NCBI GenBank assembly: GCA_037576195.1
Contig: CM075104.1
Location: 8,314,775-8,378,774 of the forward strand
Length of the DNA stretch: 64,000 bases
Direction: 5' to 3'
Source: Phytoseiulus persimilis
Lineage: Eukaryota; Arthropoda; Arachnida; Mesostigmata; Phytoseiidae
Below, piece after piece: positions 34,501-52,754 of the stretch (the first letter of the stretch is position 1; each line of letters starts with the position of its first letter). Both the position numbers and the translations under genes were made by a program. The notes beneath the pieces are model-generated. The model made no database searches, had not been told where the DNA came from, and saw only the letters and a list, made by a program, of their open reading frames with translations.

Positions 34501-35603
34501 ACCGGGTCCTGTATTTCGCGGAAAGATTCCGCGAATCCGCGCGATGGGTCCATCAGAGTCTAATGAGAGGAGCGCCGTAATCTCAGCTCAAAGCCAATAA
34601 ACTCCACCAAGGAAAAGCGCTCGCCTCATCGAGGAGTCTTTTAGTCAAATTGAAACCATGAAGCTGACCCGCGAATCCAAGGTTTGGAAGTCGAGAATCT
34701 TCTCCGAATTCTCCCGTATCCCGAGGACTCCATTGAAAGCAGTGGAGCGCAAAGAAAGGAACGCGAAGTAAAGACACGGTTTGAGTGATGTGCGGGAACA
34801 TGTGGACTCGGCTCCGTTGGTCGGTCGCTCTCGATGAAAATCCCTTTTCAAGCTTATGGGAGAGAAAGCACGACGCCCAGATGTTTTGCGAGTGGTTCAT
34901 TAATGAATCGAACGTATCTCCCCACGAGTTCAACCCTCGCCTCCTCTTCAACAAAGGGAGAAGATAACGATACCAGTAGCCATCCAGTTCCTTCAGCATC
35001 TCCTTCAAGATCTTCAAAACATCTCCAACTATTTCCTGATCACGATACCGGGAATATCAAGCAGAGCTCACTTTCCACGAATGATGTCTCCATACTTGGG
35101 CTTGTCGCTGGCTGCCTGCACAGTGGGCTTCCGGTCCTTAGGACGCTCAAGGAATCGAACGTCACAATCGTTATGGGATCCGACCTTAAGAGCGAAGTAA
35201 CCAGTGGTTGTTCCGTGCGAAGCAGATCTGGAAATGAAGCAGTTGACCGAAAAATCGCAACCGTTAGTGGAACTCAACGCTCGCAACGAATTCATTCCTC
35301 GTTCCCGAGTCCGGCTCCGACACCATCAGGATTTATCCACGGTTTTTTCCTCTACCATCCATCTGATTGCTAGGGGGAAGTGAGTCCTGTGTACCCGTCC
35401 TGGAAGCTATTTACTTTGCCTTGACCGGATAACTATCGCTCTCATATTGGACCTGAGGTACACACAAGACTAAACAGCTAAGCGTGGATGTCCGGTATCG
35501 GTATTTGCGAATGATCTCGTTCCTCAGCTGAGTCCCGACTCTAGAGTCGAGAGTCTTGGTCTCTCGTGCAATACATCACATCGAGGAATCCATCGATGCA
35601 CAA
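31589..35603. other. No recognised feature
   Basis: About 4 kb upstream of the CYP4 pair. It holds an AT-rich tract with repeated ATCAT words at 32440-32490, and frames of 90-180 codons on both strands, including 34834-35373 + and 34583-35017 -. None carries a domain that I can defend. Confidence 0.35.
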
Positions 35604-35866
35604 TAGATGAAGAGCTCAGATGCAAAACTTCGTAACTCCAAATTTTGAAAGTCGAATCGTCCTCCAGAAATCAATCGAATCCCGATAACGTTGTCTTGTG
35701 TTTTTTTTTTCTGAGAACCCTCCACTCCTCGTTTCTCTCCACTTTTTGAGTTGCCAAGGGAGGCTTGGAATAATGGTGCAAGAGCTCGGTTCGATTAATA
35801 TCTGACCGACAACTTGACCCTTAGGAATTTGGAGTTACGACGTTTTGCATCAGGGCTCTTCAAATG
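35604..35866. mobile_element. MITE in the 5' flank of CYP4 gene A
   Basis: About 263 bp are bounded by inverted repeats of roughly 40 bp. The left end carries GATGCAAAACTTCGTAACTC and the right end, reverse complemented, GATGCAAAACGTCGTAACTC, each preceded by TGAAGAG and followed by CAAAT. It is non-coding. It ends about 113 bp before the ATG of gene A, so it overlaps the likely promoter or leader. Superfamily and target duplication are unresolved. Confidence 0.7.
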
Positions 35867-35978
35867 TAAAGGACCGGACAATTTAATCGAGTCCCACGTC
35901 AGAACGAGGTAGTAGCCTCTCTCGTACCCGACCCGTGACCAATCCAGAAATTTTCATTGGCGTTGCCTTTCTCCCTAG

Positions 35979-38900
35979 ATGACAGCACTCAGAATGGTGC
36001 AATACGTCCAGCTGGCCGCTCTGAACCTCAAATCGTTCTTCATCTTCGGTCTCTTCGCACTTTTTGTGGCTCTTATCGTCTTAAAAATGCAACAGAGATG
36101 GTCCGAGGATGCACGTCTCGGCATTACCTGCGGATGGTCTCCCAGCAGATGGATGCCTCTTGGGTTTGAGTTAACGTGCTTGGCAATGCAGAAGGACAAT
36201 CCAAACTTGGGGAACTGTGAGTATATTTAATGATATTCCGAGCTTTGTTCTAGCCGGATCGAATTCAGCCTCGGACACCGCTCGGTGCGGTTCTGACTGA
36301 CGTCGAAAGAGCCTTCGATTTCTCGAGCAAATGATAGCCGTTGGTGTAGTTAAGGATACGCTCGATCAGCTTGTCATCTAGTGATTCGACCAAGCTCCTG
36401 GACTTCTGTCTCACCGCATCGAGAACCGATAGTAATTTCCGGCCCGGTCAACAAGCTCAAAATTGGCTCAAGTTCTGAGACGAATCGAAGCCCGGTCAGT
36501 TCGGTAACGTCACACAAGTGGCTGCAAGTTATATAATCTTGATCATCGAATATTCTATTTATCTTGATTTTGATCCAGTCGCAGAAGATGATGGCTGGAA
36601 CGATCGCAACCAATTTCTCAGCATTAGAGTTCCGGCATCGATTCCATCAAATTGTTACGGGATAAACGGAGGGGGGTTTGACGTAGTCACACTTATCTGA
36701 TCGCGGACTTCACGGCCGCTTGAGTCTGCTCGTGCCCATAAATCAGTGGGCCGAATTCCTACCTATAGAATATCTCGGCGTTACGCGAACGTTTCACGCT
36801 GCATTTCTGAAGTCACTCCCGGGGTAAATTCGATAACTTTCCCTTGCAGTAATCATGACAAACATCCAAGCATTCAGTACTGTTTTCGAGTCTGTCGGTC
36901 TGTACCGCTTCTACCTTCTGTTCCGCCCAGTCGTTGTGCTCTGCGCCCCAGAGACGGCGGAGCAAATACTCAACAACAGCTCGATTATCGAAAAAGGTTT
37001 TTTCTACGATCTGCTCCGACCCTGGCTGCGCACTGGGCTCCTAACCAGGTGAGTGGTGATGCAACAAGAAGATCGCAGCGATGAAAGACGCTCCCGATAT
37101 TATTGCGTGCTCGAGACCTCCATGGCACCTTGAAAGAGGCGGCCGGTCTGCCTTGCTCGGGAATAGCAGCTGTGCGTACGGTGGGAGAGAGGAGCAAGCG
37201 AACAGATACTTGAACGCTTTTCGTCGTCCTTGGGCTTCTTCAGCCCGCGCAGTATTCACGAGAGGACGGCAAGAAACACGTTAGCATGATCGGTTCAGAA
37301 TGATTTGCATGAAAATCGCGCCCCCTGTGCTTGAGGATCCTAGGAGTTGAGCGCGAAGTTGCCCAAATGACGGTTTTCGGCGTCCCCTCTCTGGATATCT
37401 CAACGAATCCGACGCGATGGACGCAGAGCTGCCTTCATCGTCACATTTCCAGCTTCCCTCTGCTTTGGAGGTTTCCATAAAGACGAGCCAGCTCGAGTTC
37501 GCGAAGGTTATCTAAGAGCTTACGATAGTGTGGTTACCGAGGAAGCCGCGGCGATGGAGTTTCAGACATCATAAAAACGTCCATTTAGGATCAAAAATGC
37601 TCAATTAGGATCAAGGACTCCTCTGTTATGAGAAAGAGATAGTAGTCTTCCAGGGCGTGACGAGTGAAGTTTTGCTGGAAGTATCCATCCCGAGGAGATG
37701 TTGCCAGACGTCTCGTCAAATGAATTAGTGTTGTACGAAAAACATCAAAGTAAGCTCGGTCGAAACGGCGGCTCGCGAGATTTTCTGATGGAAAATGTTC
37801 AACCTGAGCACCACGACGACGTCCCTCTCCAGAATACGGAGATGATAATATCGTGGAGCCGAAACCAAGTGGAGCGTAGCCCCGAAATTTTGTCAACGAA
37901 ATTTCCATTGATTCCTGAGTGTTCCGATGGTTAACAGTCTGAATTTGTTCGGGGAGTTCTGACGATGAGCAAGAGCAGTAAAACCGACGCCGAGGGTGTT
38001 ATCCAACGGCCCGACAGATGATTCTGTTATGAAAGAATAATTCCAGAGCTGCTCCACCACCGCTTTTTCACCGAGCTGCGAGAGCAGTGTCCGAACTGCG
38101 GATTTTCCCTGTCGAATCGACGCGCTCCGCGACAAGCTGGTGTTGGGAGCTTGTTCATTCGATTCAACCCGGCCAAGCCACGACGTTCTTCGAAGGCAAG
38201 TTGCTTGCGTAAGAGAACCTCAGCAAGTTCCAGTCCATCTGAATATGGACTGCTTTCAGTTTCGGTCGTGAACCGCGGAGACTACCGTTCTATATTCTGC
38301 GCGAGGCGTTCACCACTCAGCGCAGCTAATTACCCTGACTGGATCGACCGCTGTACCGCAGTGTTATCCCTTCCGGCCTCAGTCTACCTCAGACTTGAGC
38401 CTATACAAGCTGAAAGTCTTTCCCCGCAAGATATTGTTTCTCAAGCGAAATCCCTAGCGAAGCTCTGGGGCTCGTTCTATGAGGCAGAAGTTATGGCGAC
38501 CACACGCGCAGTTGGGGGGCTTCTCCCTGCGTCGAGAAACCCAATCTCGTCGCAGTTTTCCGACAGATTGGATGGGAGGAACTTTTCGAACGTTGACCCC
38601 TGTTGAGTGCTCGTCATCTCGCTCCTCTTTTCTAGGGGCTTCGTCCTGCCTATCCGGCGCCTGATGCTGAAATAGAATAGCGCTATGGGGAGTCCATTCT
38701 TCTTCCCTGGGCGGATGGGCGCTTCCGCAGAGTCACGTTGTTCGTTCTCCTCGTGAACGAAAGGAAATCGTCTTGAACTGACTCCATAAGGATCTCGTGC
38801 ACATAGCGGAGGTTCCTAAACTTAGCGTCAAACGGTACATGTTTGAGTCTCGGGTCCGCGTTAGCGTCTGGAACAAGAGTTTCGTGTTTTGTACGCATCT

Positions 38901-41900
38901 GGGGATGTTATTCAATTCAACCATCGGACCAAGTGCCGTAATCTCACGTGCTGTCGCCTTCCCCCGCGATTCGGGAGCACGATATTTGATGCTTGACATT
39001 CTCATTAACCGAACGGGAAACGGATGAAAGCCGCCAAGAAGCTACTCAAAAGAAATCTGCTATCGTTGATTAACTTCATGACGCGTCCCCGCCACTAGCA
39101 GACGTTTTAGCTTGTGAGCATCCGCGCATCGTTCATTCGAGGGATATTGAACGAAGATCTCCACACTATGCGGAACAAAGGTGGTGAGATTTCCGATAAG
39201 AGGGATAGCATTCTCTCGTCCATGCTTCTAGGGTCTATCAGATCTTATTTCTACGCAGGTCCAACCTGATAGAAGGCACTCGATGAGTTGTTTGCGGCTG
39301 TTGCCTTTGAGAATTCTGTGCTCCAGCCTCCGAACATGGGCAGAATATCTGCCGCTGGCTGCTCTCGGACTGACGCGGAGTAGCGACTTGCATACCCGAG
39401 TGGGCGGACTCTCAGCGTTCGAGGCCTGCGGTTCTGACTTCCTCCTGTTGTCATATTCGGAGGTGGACAGCTGCTCTCGGCTCGTTGAACTCAAGGCGCA
39501 TTGGTTGAGGAAAGTAACAGTCGCCGACTCGTTGTCCTGCATCCTTCCACATCTTTTGATTCGCTCTCGCACCGCGTCTTCGACCTCTTATAGAAAGCCT
39601 TGATTCGATTGCCTCGAGTCTAGACAATCGAAACCTAGATCCGGAAAATAATGATGTCCAGAACTTCCGTATGCCATTCGATCCGAAATAGGAGGAGACG
39701 CCGCCAAGGATGTTCCGTAAGCTCCTCGAGCTCCGTGTGCGATCTCTCCATCGTTGAACTCTGCTTTCTGACGAGCACATGGCGCGATTTCGTAAAGTCG
39801 CGGATAGTCGAGTTGAATGACAGTCTGCGGGGGAAGCTTCGAATTTCGTTCCGCCCTGATTTGCCCGGCACTTGACAACTTCGGTCTGATTCGGAATTCG
39901 CACCCGATTTGCAGATATCGACGCACAGAAATCAAAATCTGTCCCCTAGAGTCCGCCTTCCCATAAAAGTCGACAGTTCACATTCGGCTGCGTCTCGCTG
40001 GGTTGAGTTCTGACTCGCTGTGCTCCGCAATTCTCGGAGCGCACTCCGTCCCGGCATGGCAGAGTCAACTCTGAATTTCGAGTTGCCTTCACTCATTTCT
40101 CATCCGTTGCTCGTATTCCCATGGCAGGCAACTGATACGAAAACCCGCTTCCGGCACCTGACCCTCAGAGGCTGAGAGCTGAGTAGGAACAGAAAAATAT
40201 CCGCCTGAATGAGGATAACGATTGCTTGGGACACAGCAGAGGACGATTTGCGCTAGCTCCCCCGTCGCACTCGACCAAAACTAAGCCGGGGATGAAGAGT
40301 AGATCCGCTCCGATCCTCGATCTTATGTTAAGCGCCAAAACCAAGCCGTTTGTACATCGATCTCTTGAAGGCTTCACCAATGAAAGGTTTCGCTTCTCAT
40401 ACGACCGCAACCTCCATTTTTCCCCAAACGAATCCCCATGCTGCGTGTTCAAGGACACGTCTGCCGGTTTGTTCAGGCCTTTTTTCCCGCTACGCTTCTC
40501 TCCCTCCTCTACGTAGTTCTCCGGGATTTCGAGGCATTTCTTGCCCGAAGCAGTTACGAAGCTGCTTTATACCTCCAACATTCGTTGTTCCACGGACGAA
40601 CATATATGTATACAAGCTACTTTCGGATCCCGTATTGCGGGCTCCACTCACGACTTGTTCTTGAGAGGAGAGTGTCCCCGATGATTTTTTTTCGAAATCC
40701 ACAAATCCACATGACAATAGGGATCACCTTGTTCTAGTTTACGAGATCTGGAACGAATATTGTTCCCCCGCTCTTGGAGCTCCTCCAAGATCAGGATGTC
40801 ACCCAATTTATTGCAAAGGACTCCTCCGCCTGAATGTGGCACTTTCCAAGGGAATGAACCAGGAGAATGACGATTCCCATGCATTCAGGGCCCATCAAAT
40901 TCAATTTCCAAGTTCAGATGCCCGATGCGCTCCAATGGTGGAGATCATGAATCTCTGGCTAAAATATCTGGACAAATCCGCATTTGGGAGAGAGTTGTCT
41001 GGAAACATTGTTTACTTGTAGCCCCTCCTCTCGTAACAAGGGATCGCAAGATAACGATTCCGCTTAGAATATGGGGATCCGGTGCGGAATCTATGGAACT
41101 AATGAGTTGACGAGGGCGGCACCAAGCTTTCCGTGTGTATCCTCGTTTTCCGCAGCGATAATACAGAGCGCACCGGTGAGCCTTTCTGTATTCGTAGCTA
41201 CGAGAATAGACATCCTCCACTGGCCGTTTTCATGACGCTCTGCTGAAGCTGAGTCTGAGATACATTTCCTACTTGAATCGATGCGAGAGCCTTTGCCAGA
41301 ATGCGTCGAATGGAGTCGATTCCAACCTCGGGATAAATACACAATTAATTGTACCAAATCGGAATTCGCCCTCTCGAGCGAAATCACAGCCACTGAACAT
41401 CTCCGCTTCGAGGGATTCAAAATTCATTTCTCGGCCCAAATGGCGACCCATTGAGTGACCCGCGTTGATAACCGATAGCGAACATCCTCCAAAACTCAAC
41501 GGGTGATCCCTTCTCTCGCTCCAGCACCCGGAGACTCGTTCCCGCTCCGGTGGGAGCATGAAGTTCTAACCGAATTTCTGCTCGTGCTTTCAGCTCCGGT
41601 GAGAAATGGCGATCGCGTCGGAAGTTGCTGACGCCAGCTTTCCACTTTCGAATCTTGGAGGATTTCATGGGTGTTTTCAATGAGCAGTCCATGCTAATGG
41701 CCGATCTCCTGACGATTGAAAGCATGGGCGAACCGATTGAAATCTGCAAGCGGGTCACAGACTGCACCTTGGACATAATTTGTGGTAAGCCAGGCTTTAA
41801 CGGAAGCGGATGAAGTGAGTGGATCGCTCTGTTTTCGAGATCGCGATAGTGAGAATTCAGATTGAGAAAACGGCGGATTTCACAACGCACGTGACTGATC

Positions 41901-44853
41901 TCGGGAGGTAAACTCAGCTTCTCGCACGGTGAACGGCTCTCGGGGCTCGAAGTTCCTCTGCGATTGTGGTATGTGTAGACATATCCGCTGAGTAGGTATA
42001 CGGAGGATTTCCGCCCCGAGCAGAACCTATCATCATTCTATTATTCCAGAGACCGCCATGGGGGTGAAGATCAGTGCTCAGAAAAACTCCGAGTCGCAAT
42101 ACGTTCGTGCCGTGTATGCCCTAGGCGTCTCGTTCCTCCAGGTATAGGAAAATAGGCTCAAACTTGAGCTCCATCGGATGCTGGGAATTCCAATACGGGG
42201 AATCACTCGACGAAACTCCGGGAACTTGACATTTCAGCGCTGCATTCGTCCATGGCAGTGGCTTCCTTCTGTGTATAACTTTACTCCCGAAGGCCGGAAA
42301 TATCAACATAACCTGGCTATCCTCCACGGCTTCACAAGAAAGGTAAGAGGGTGGCGGCAACAGGGGACGATAACCTCTCCAGGTTGCACTGTGTCAGCTT
42401 CCGGACGAAAGAGCTCAGCGAAGAATTCGTAGAATACTGCTCTGCCACTTTATGGCTCGCTCGATATGTCCGTCCCTGGGGAGACATCTGAAGGCTGTCG
42501 GCAGTAGGTGGTGAACGATGCTTCCTTGAAATCATCACCCTCGACCCAAAGGGCATGGGGAGTCGTTAAGGGAACAGGACACTGTCAGGACGCTACGGTA
42601 CTCCTGTAAGCCGAGCTCGCTCCAGGAGACTGATGTCTCTCCGAGAAGCTCGTTTTAGGAAAACTTGCCGCCCACCGTGTTCTGTCACGGGGGAGGATCA
42701 TTCTGAAACCGATTCCCGTTGCAGGTGATTTTGGAGAGGAGAGCCCAGCTGGAGACATCGATCGCGAGCGAACATTTCTCGGCTGAGGCTCGGGGAGCGA
42801 CGGCGGGAGTCAAACGACGGCGGGCGTTCCTCGACCTCCTCCTCGCTCGTCACTTGGAGCATGGAGACCTTAGTTTGACGGACATCCAGGAGGAGGTCGA
42901 TACGTTCATGTTTGAGGGCCACGATACCACTGCAATGGGTGAGCGCAATAACCGATATTTCAGTTTGGATAAAAATTGGCGTCCCCTCAAAAATCATAAT
43001 TCCTCCTTCGTTCCTACGCACAGGGATATCGTGGTGTCTCTATCTGATCGGTCTCGACCGTGGCGTACAACGGAAGGTGCACGACGAGCTCGAGTCGGTG
43101 TTTGGATCGGATCGATATCGTTTCGTGACTTCTGATGACTTAAGCCGCCTGAAGTACCTAGAATGTTGTCTGAAGGTACGTCCTGGGTAACGAATCCATT
43201 CCATAACTCGCGCCGGGACGTCAAGCGACCATCGGGAAAGAAGCGAACCAAAACTTGACTATAAGAACGCTGATTAGAAAAACCTTTTTGGAGGATTCCG
43301 CAAGCTGATGGTCCACAGGAGATCTCCGAATCTCTATGAGTTTCATTTCACCCCTTGCGGTCAGATTAATTATCATGTGGAAGTTAACATCCATGTCACA
43401 TCGTAGGAGTCTCAGCGTCTGTTTCCATCTGTCCCATTCATTGCACGGGAACCACAGCAGGACATACATATAGGTGAGAAGATTGAGGGTTTCCGCGTTC
43501 ACACGACCAGCATGAGTACGATGATTCCCTATCTCGGCTTATTGATTCAGTGAGAAATCCTTCTCGACGTCGAACTCTCGAAATTTGAAAAACTTCCGCT
43601 GAGACACTGGCAGACCGCCAATGAGTTAAAGGCTCAGATTGCCCTTGGTCCTCGAGGAGTTCCAGCAACTACATTTTCGCAGGGAAATACACTGTACCGA
43701 GAGGTACAACGTGCCTCTTGAACCTTTTCCACATCCACCGCAACAAGAAACATTTTCTGAAACCGGAAGAGTTCGATCCCGATCGGTTCCTACCCAGGAA
43801 TAGCGTTGGCCGTCATCCGTATGCTTTCATCCCATTCTCGGCTGGATCGCGAAATTGCATTGGTGAGTGGTCGAGCGCGCACGTCCCGATAGTTTATGAC
43901 TTTCAGGAACATATCTCCAGCGAGGATGAGAACCGAGCTCTCTCGTCGTTCCTGTTGCGGAGCGAAGATGCGCAGTTCCTAATTGGAGGAAGTAAGTTCG
44001 AATGTTCAGCTTCGTCAAACTCCGTTCTACCCGGCTGTCTGGTCTGATATTCGATTCCCACCTGTTGTTTCATGGGGAATCAAACCAAACCGAGAAATTC
44101 GAGTCTTTGGGGAAAGAACCGGAAGGGGTTTCGACAAACCTAGCTGCGCGGAAGGACGCGAGGAAGGACACGCGGCTCCGGTCGCGCGTGTAAAGCTAAT
44201 AATCATACGCGCGTGGAACGGCCGCGTTCCCGAAGAGCGTGTGTAAGTGATGTTGTTCATCTGCCATTCGCCCTAATACCCACGAGAGAAGAAGAAGGGC
44301 TCAGTTCCGGTTAGCCGTTCAATCACAATAGCGCACGGCCCAGAGAGTAATCCGAACGGCAACAGGAAAAGTCCGATATGTAATAAATCTCGTCCACGCG
44401 ATTCGAGCTCAATATGACGTGTTCCACCGTGCACGCGTGTTTTGGATTTGTTCAGGGTGGCTGAAACGTGCCCAAGGACTCGTCCATGGGGAAGTAGAGC
44501 GAGAAGGCTGACGTTCTCGTCCATAGAGGTTCAAAGAAAAGGAAAACGTGCTGACCGAGATGAGAGCGGAAGCAGAAGCGTTGGCCGTCTGCCGTGCTTT
44601 GACAACAGGTATCGGCCGTTGTTAGCGGCACAGGAAACTTGCCCGGATCGACAGTCGATCTCGGAGGGGACTGAAGGCTGCAGCTTATCTTACAGGTCAG
44701 AAGTTTGCCCAACTCGAGGAAAAAGTTATCTTGGCAAATATTCTGCGACGGTACGAGATCCGCGCGATGGTTCCGCGTGACAAGCTGGTTTTGGTCGGAG
44801 AAATGGTGATACGATCACATCATGGATTGCTGGTGAGAATTCGGAAACGCTGA
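35979..44853 (+). CDS. Cytochrome P450, CYP4 family (gene A)
   Basis: There are ten exons: 35979-36216, 36850-37048, 41594-41784, 42050-42141, 42238-42342, 42725-42938, 43024-43175, 43407-43473, 43683-43862, 44696-44853. All junctions are GT-AG and keep frame, giving 531 aa. An N-terminal membrane anchor ([16 protein letters not shown]) leads into the CYP4 body: [26 protein letters not shown]-like FTPEGRKYQ, and the I-helix [14 protein letters not shown] (E339, D342; the Glu can link heme covalently in CYP4). ExxR is E398-S-Q-R401, the PERF-type motif FDPDRF, and the heme loop [10 protein letters not shown] with Cys478. CYP4 enzymes sit in the ER membrane and hydroxylate fatty acids, hormones or xenobiotics using NADPH-P450 reductase. 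Intron 2 is 4.5 kb. Upstream, TTTCTCCCTAG directly before the ATG could be an acceptor of a 5' UTR intron, and ATG 35994 is an alternative start. Exon 1 is the least certain part. Confidence 0.88.
37049..41593 (+). other. Intron 2 of CYP4 gene A, no recognised content
   Basis: This 4.5 kb intron starts with GTGAGT and ends with TGCTTTCAG. It contains frames of 60-150 codons on both strands but no transposase, reverse transcriptase or P450-like exon that I can recognise. Confidence 0.5.
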
Positions 44854-46425
44854 CAACAAATGCAGCACATGATGCTCGACTCTTCGGTTAGCATTGACAA
44901 TACCTAATGCCCACCATCACCAACCTCTGATCTTGCCAGAATAGGACATGAATTGCAGAAATATTTTTCTGTGTTCTTGATGTCGTGCGTCTGTAGCGCT
45001 CCGCTCGCTCTCGCCGGCTCAGATAGACTTCACAGAAAAGTGATCAGGAACTGGTACCGGATTTCGAAAGAGATGACTCGTTTCTCAGTTCTGTTCTGGT
45101 ATTAGAGCGCTCTTCAAGGGCGGCTCCACAAACATCATACGGAATTTCTGCAATCACAGCGTTCCGCACGGCTCCCCCGAAACTAGTTGAGATAGGAATA
45201 ATCCCATCCGGATATGAGTTCGAAAGTACTGTTGAAAATCACATCCTCCACTCGTGCTCGCTCGAATTCCGTGGGGAGCTGTGCCATTGTTCTCAGCTCG
45301 GATCTCGGACTTCCGTTGGAAACCCGATATTTGGGTTGGGCGCTCACAGCCCCGGACCGCTGAAACCGAGTGTTCATCATTATACTTATTCTCGTCACTC
45401 ACTTCGGGTCGACTGGTCCCGAACAAGAAAAAATTGAAGGAAAAAAGGGATGATAGAACCGAAAAATCGGCCTCGATTAGCTTCCACTGATTAAGGGATC
45501 CCATGGATTCTCTGGAATAATCACATTGTATCGGTCATTTGAGTCTTTTCAGGATTCTTGTTCTGAAGTTCGTCGAGCAAATTTTGCTCCGATGCGGCCT
45601 GATTTTCATGATGATTGTGGATCAGTGTTTCGAGGATCGTTTTCGAGGGTTTCTCTTTCCGATGATTTAACGAGAGACCACTTTGGAATACAGGATAGTT
45701 ATGAGCGATGAAATCTGTGCCTTATGTAATTATAGATCAGACTTTTGTGGATAATAAACGCTACAAGCACCGCAAGTGAACACTCATGTTTTCTCTGATC
45801 GACTAAGATTTCAGCAGCCGGCTTTCAATCGCCGTGAGTCTCATCAGAATTGCGTGAAAGTAGCAGTTATGGGATGCTTACGGACCCCGGGACACTCAAT
45901 GCTCCATAAATGGTAACCGATGCCACTTGTGGAACATCCGGTACCCCAAGTGGTGAGTGTTGTGTGAATGTACCAATTGTGAAGCTTTCGGTCCTTTCCT
46001 TGTATTTACTCTGGTAGGCGTTCCATGCGATAGAAGTGTACACAGCACACAATACTCTTTACGTATGGAACACGTCGAAGTTCGGATTTTTCCTATTTGA
46101 AATTCGCCAGGCGTGTGTGCAGAGTTCCGTCTGCGTGGGGAGAAGGGGCCGGGGCGCTGGGAATTTCCAGTGGGGTACTCATGGAGAGTTCTTTGAATAC
46201 TGACTTCCGCGTCTGGAACTTCAATTTCGGCGGTACAAATCAGATATCTTGAAGGGGGACTTCAGATACTAATCTGGGAACACACAGAGTCCCATCTCTG
46301 GTAGGTACTCTATAGCTGGTATCCAACCCCCTAAGTTCGAATCCAAGAACCCCGCATACATTTCTCTCTTTCCGATAATCGATTCACAAGCGAACCGGCC
46401 TTTTTATCTCGGGATCTGTCTGCGT
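44854..46425. other. Spacer between CYP4 genes A and B
   Basis: No supported coding. Paired frames at 45154-45504 appear on both strands and match nothing. This spacer should contain the end of transcript A, but no canonical AATAAA stands out soon after the stop. Confidence 0.4.
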
Positions 46426-46452
46426 CCGTTTGCCTTAGAGGCCGGCAAACGG
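46426..46452. repeat. Perfect 9-bp inverted repeat upstream of CYP4 gene B
   Basis: CCGTTTGCC and GGCAAACGG are separated by nine bases, about 245 bp upstream of the gene B start codon. It could be a dyad binding site or a small hairpin, but its function is unknown. Confidence 0.45.
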
Positions 46453-46695
46453 CGAAGTTTGACCGCAGCGCAGCCGAAGCAAAGGGGGAGAGGGAGAAAG
46501 GAGCGCAGATGCTTCGAAGATTCGATAAAGCGTCATATTCTGGCTAATGAATCTGTCAAACAGAGAGCGTTTCCCTTCTCCTTCCCATTGCTGCAGAGTT
46601 CGACGCGAGAGTCGGCTGTCCTTCAGTTTAGTTTCAGTGTTGCCACCAACGAGATTTGTGAGCCAATTCAGAGCGTGGATTAGGAGATCCCACTG

Positions 46696-51633
<4,938 letters not shown>

Positions 51634-52754
51634 CATTCAAGAAACTGGAGTTAGGTATAATTTCCGACTCAAGGACTGAGAGAGCTGCGATCAAGAACTC
51701 GATATGGAGCTCGACCTTTTCTCCGCAGGCATCAAAAAATACACCGACCCTTACATGGCCATTGTTCTATGAGTGGAGGACGATCCGATCTTCACCACTC
51801 CAACTCGATATTTACAAATGGACCATTTAACCTTTTCTGGAATTGCAGCGAACTCAATTTTGAATGCATACAGTGATCCAGCGCATGCAGTGAATCTGAA
51901 TTTATGTCATTAACACGTTCACCATTAACACGCCATGAGGTGCACCGATAGCTCTCAGATTAGCCTACTCTTGAGGCGCGCCGACGTACCTCAGCGGACC
52001 GCGAACTCTTTCGCTCCACGGCTGATCGGGATCCAACGTCTTCTCCGCTCCGCGATTGACCACGACTTGCGATGGTTCAAGCGTGACAGCCTCAGATCAT
52101 TATCGAATCCCGTTGTTCCTTAGACGCGGTCTATTTTGGAACGGCGAGATTCTGATCGGTCTTCTTTTTTCCATCCCCATAGCCCTGGGAGCGACGTAGC
52201 GGATCCATTACTGTGTCATCACGTGCGCAGTGCGACTTTCCGAAAGTACGACGGGTACTTGGATCAGGTCGACTCACTGTTTTGTGATTCGCTCAGCCCT
52301 CTTGAGTCCTTCGATGGTACATACAGTGGACAGAGATCACGACGTGTACGATATCTTAGATACTCCGGATACTCGGAGGAGATTATACTCTGGGTCGGAT
52401 CCGGAGACAACGAGTATTCCTCCGACGACTCAATCGTTACGCTTCAAAACCAGCCGCGATACTAGAGTACAACAAGACCAAACTCGGGCAGGATAGGTAA
52501 GATCAATTGGCTACCTACCAATCTCCGGGCAGATATAGAGACCGATGGTACCGAACGGTGGCATTCTCGATCCTCCTCAACACAGCCACGTCAACTCAAG
52601 AATCATCGCGAATGATACATCGCCAATAAGCTCATGAGGAGTGATACAACGATGAAATACTTCCGATTAATGATTGTGCGATGTTTTCTGGGATTGAAGA
52701 CCGTTTTCAGTCATCCGTGACGCTATGTCGAAAAGGATGTCACGTGGTCTCCAT
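51634..52754. other. Downstream of CYP4 gene B; one broken membrane-protein-like frame
   Basis: From about 52024 to 52497 a single + frame gives a hydrophobic segment (LIGLLFSIPIALGAT). An in-frame TAG follows, then continues as a polar tail containing DHDVYDILDTPDTRRRLYSG. This could be a one-pass membrane protein pseudogene or chance. An overlapping frame is also open. No AATAAA was noticed after the gene B stop. Confidence 0.25.

Noticed and set aside
34583..35017. A - strand frame with a separase-like phrase (KEMLKELDGYWYRYLLPLL)
   Set aside because: The resemblance is to a weakly conserved helix only. No catalytic His or Cys block or neighbouring exon was found, so I do not call it.
41417..41890. 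A 157-codon - strand frame
   Set aside because: It is antisense to exon 3 of CYP4 gene A, whose conserved CYP4 motifs are on the + strand.
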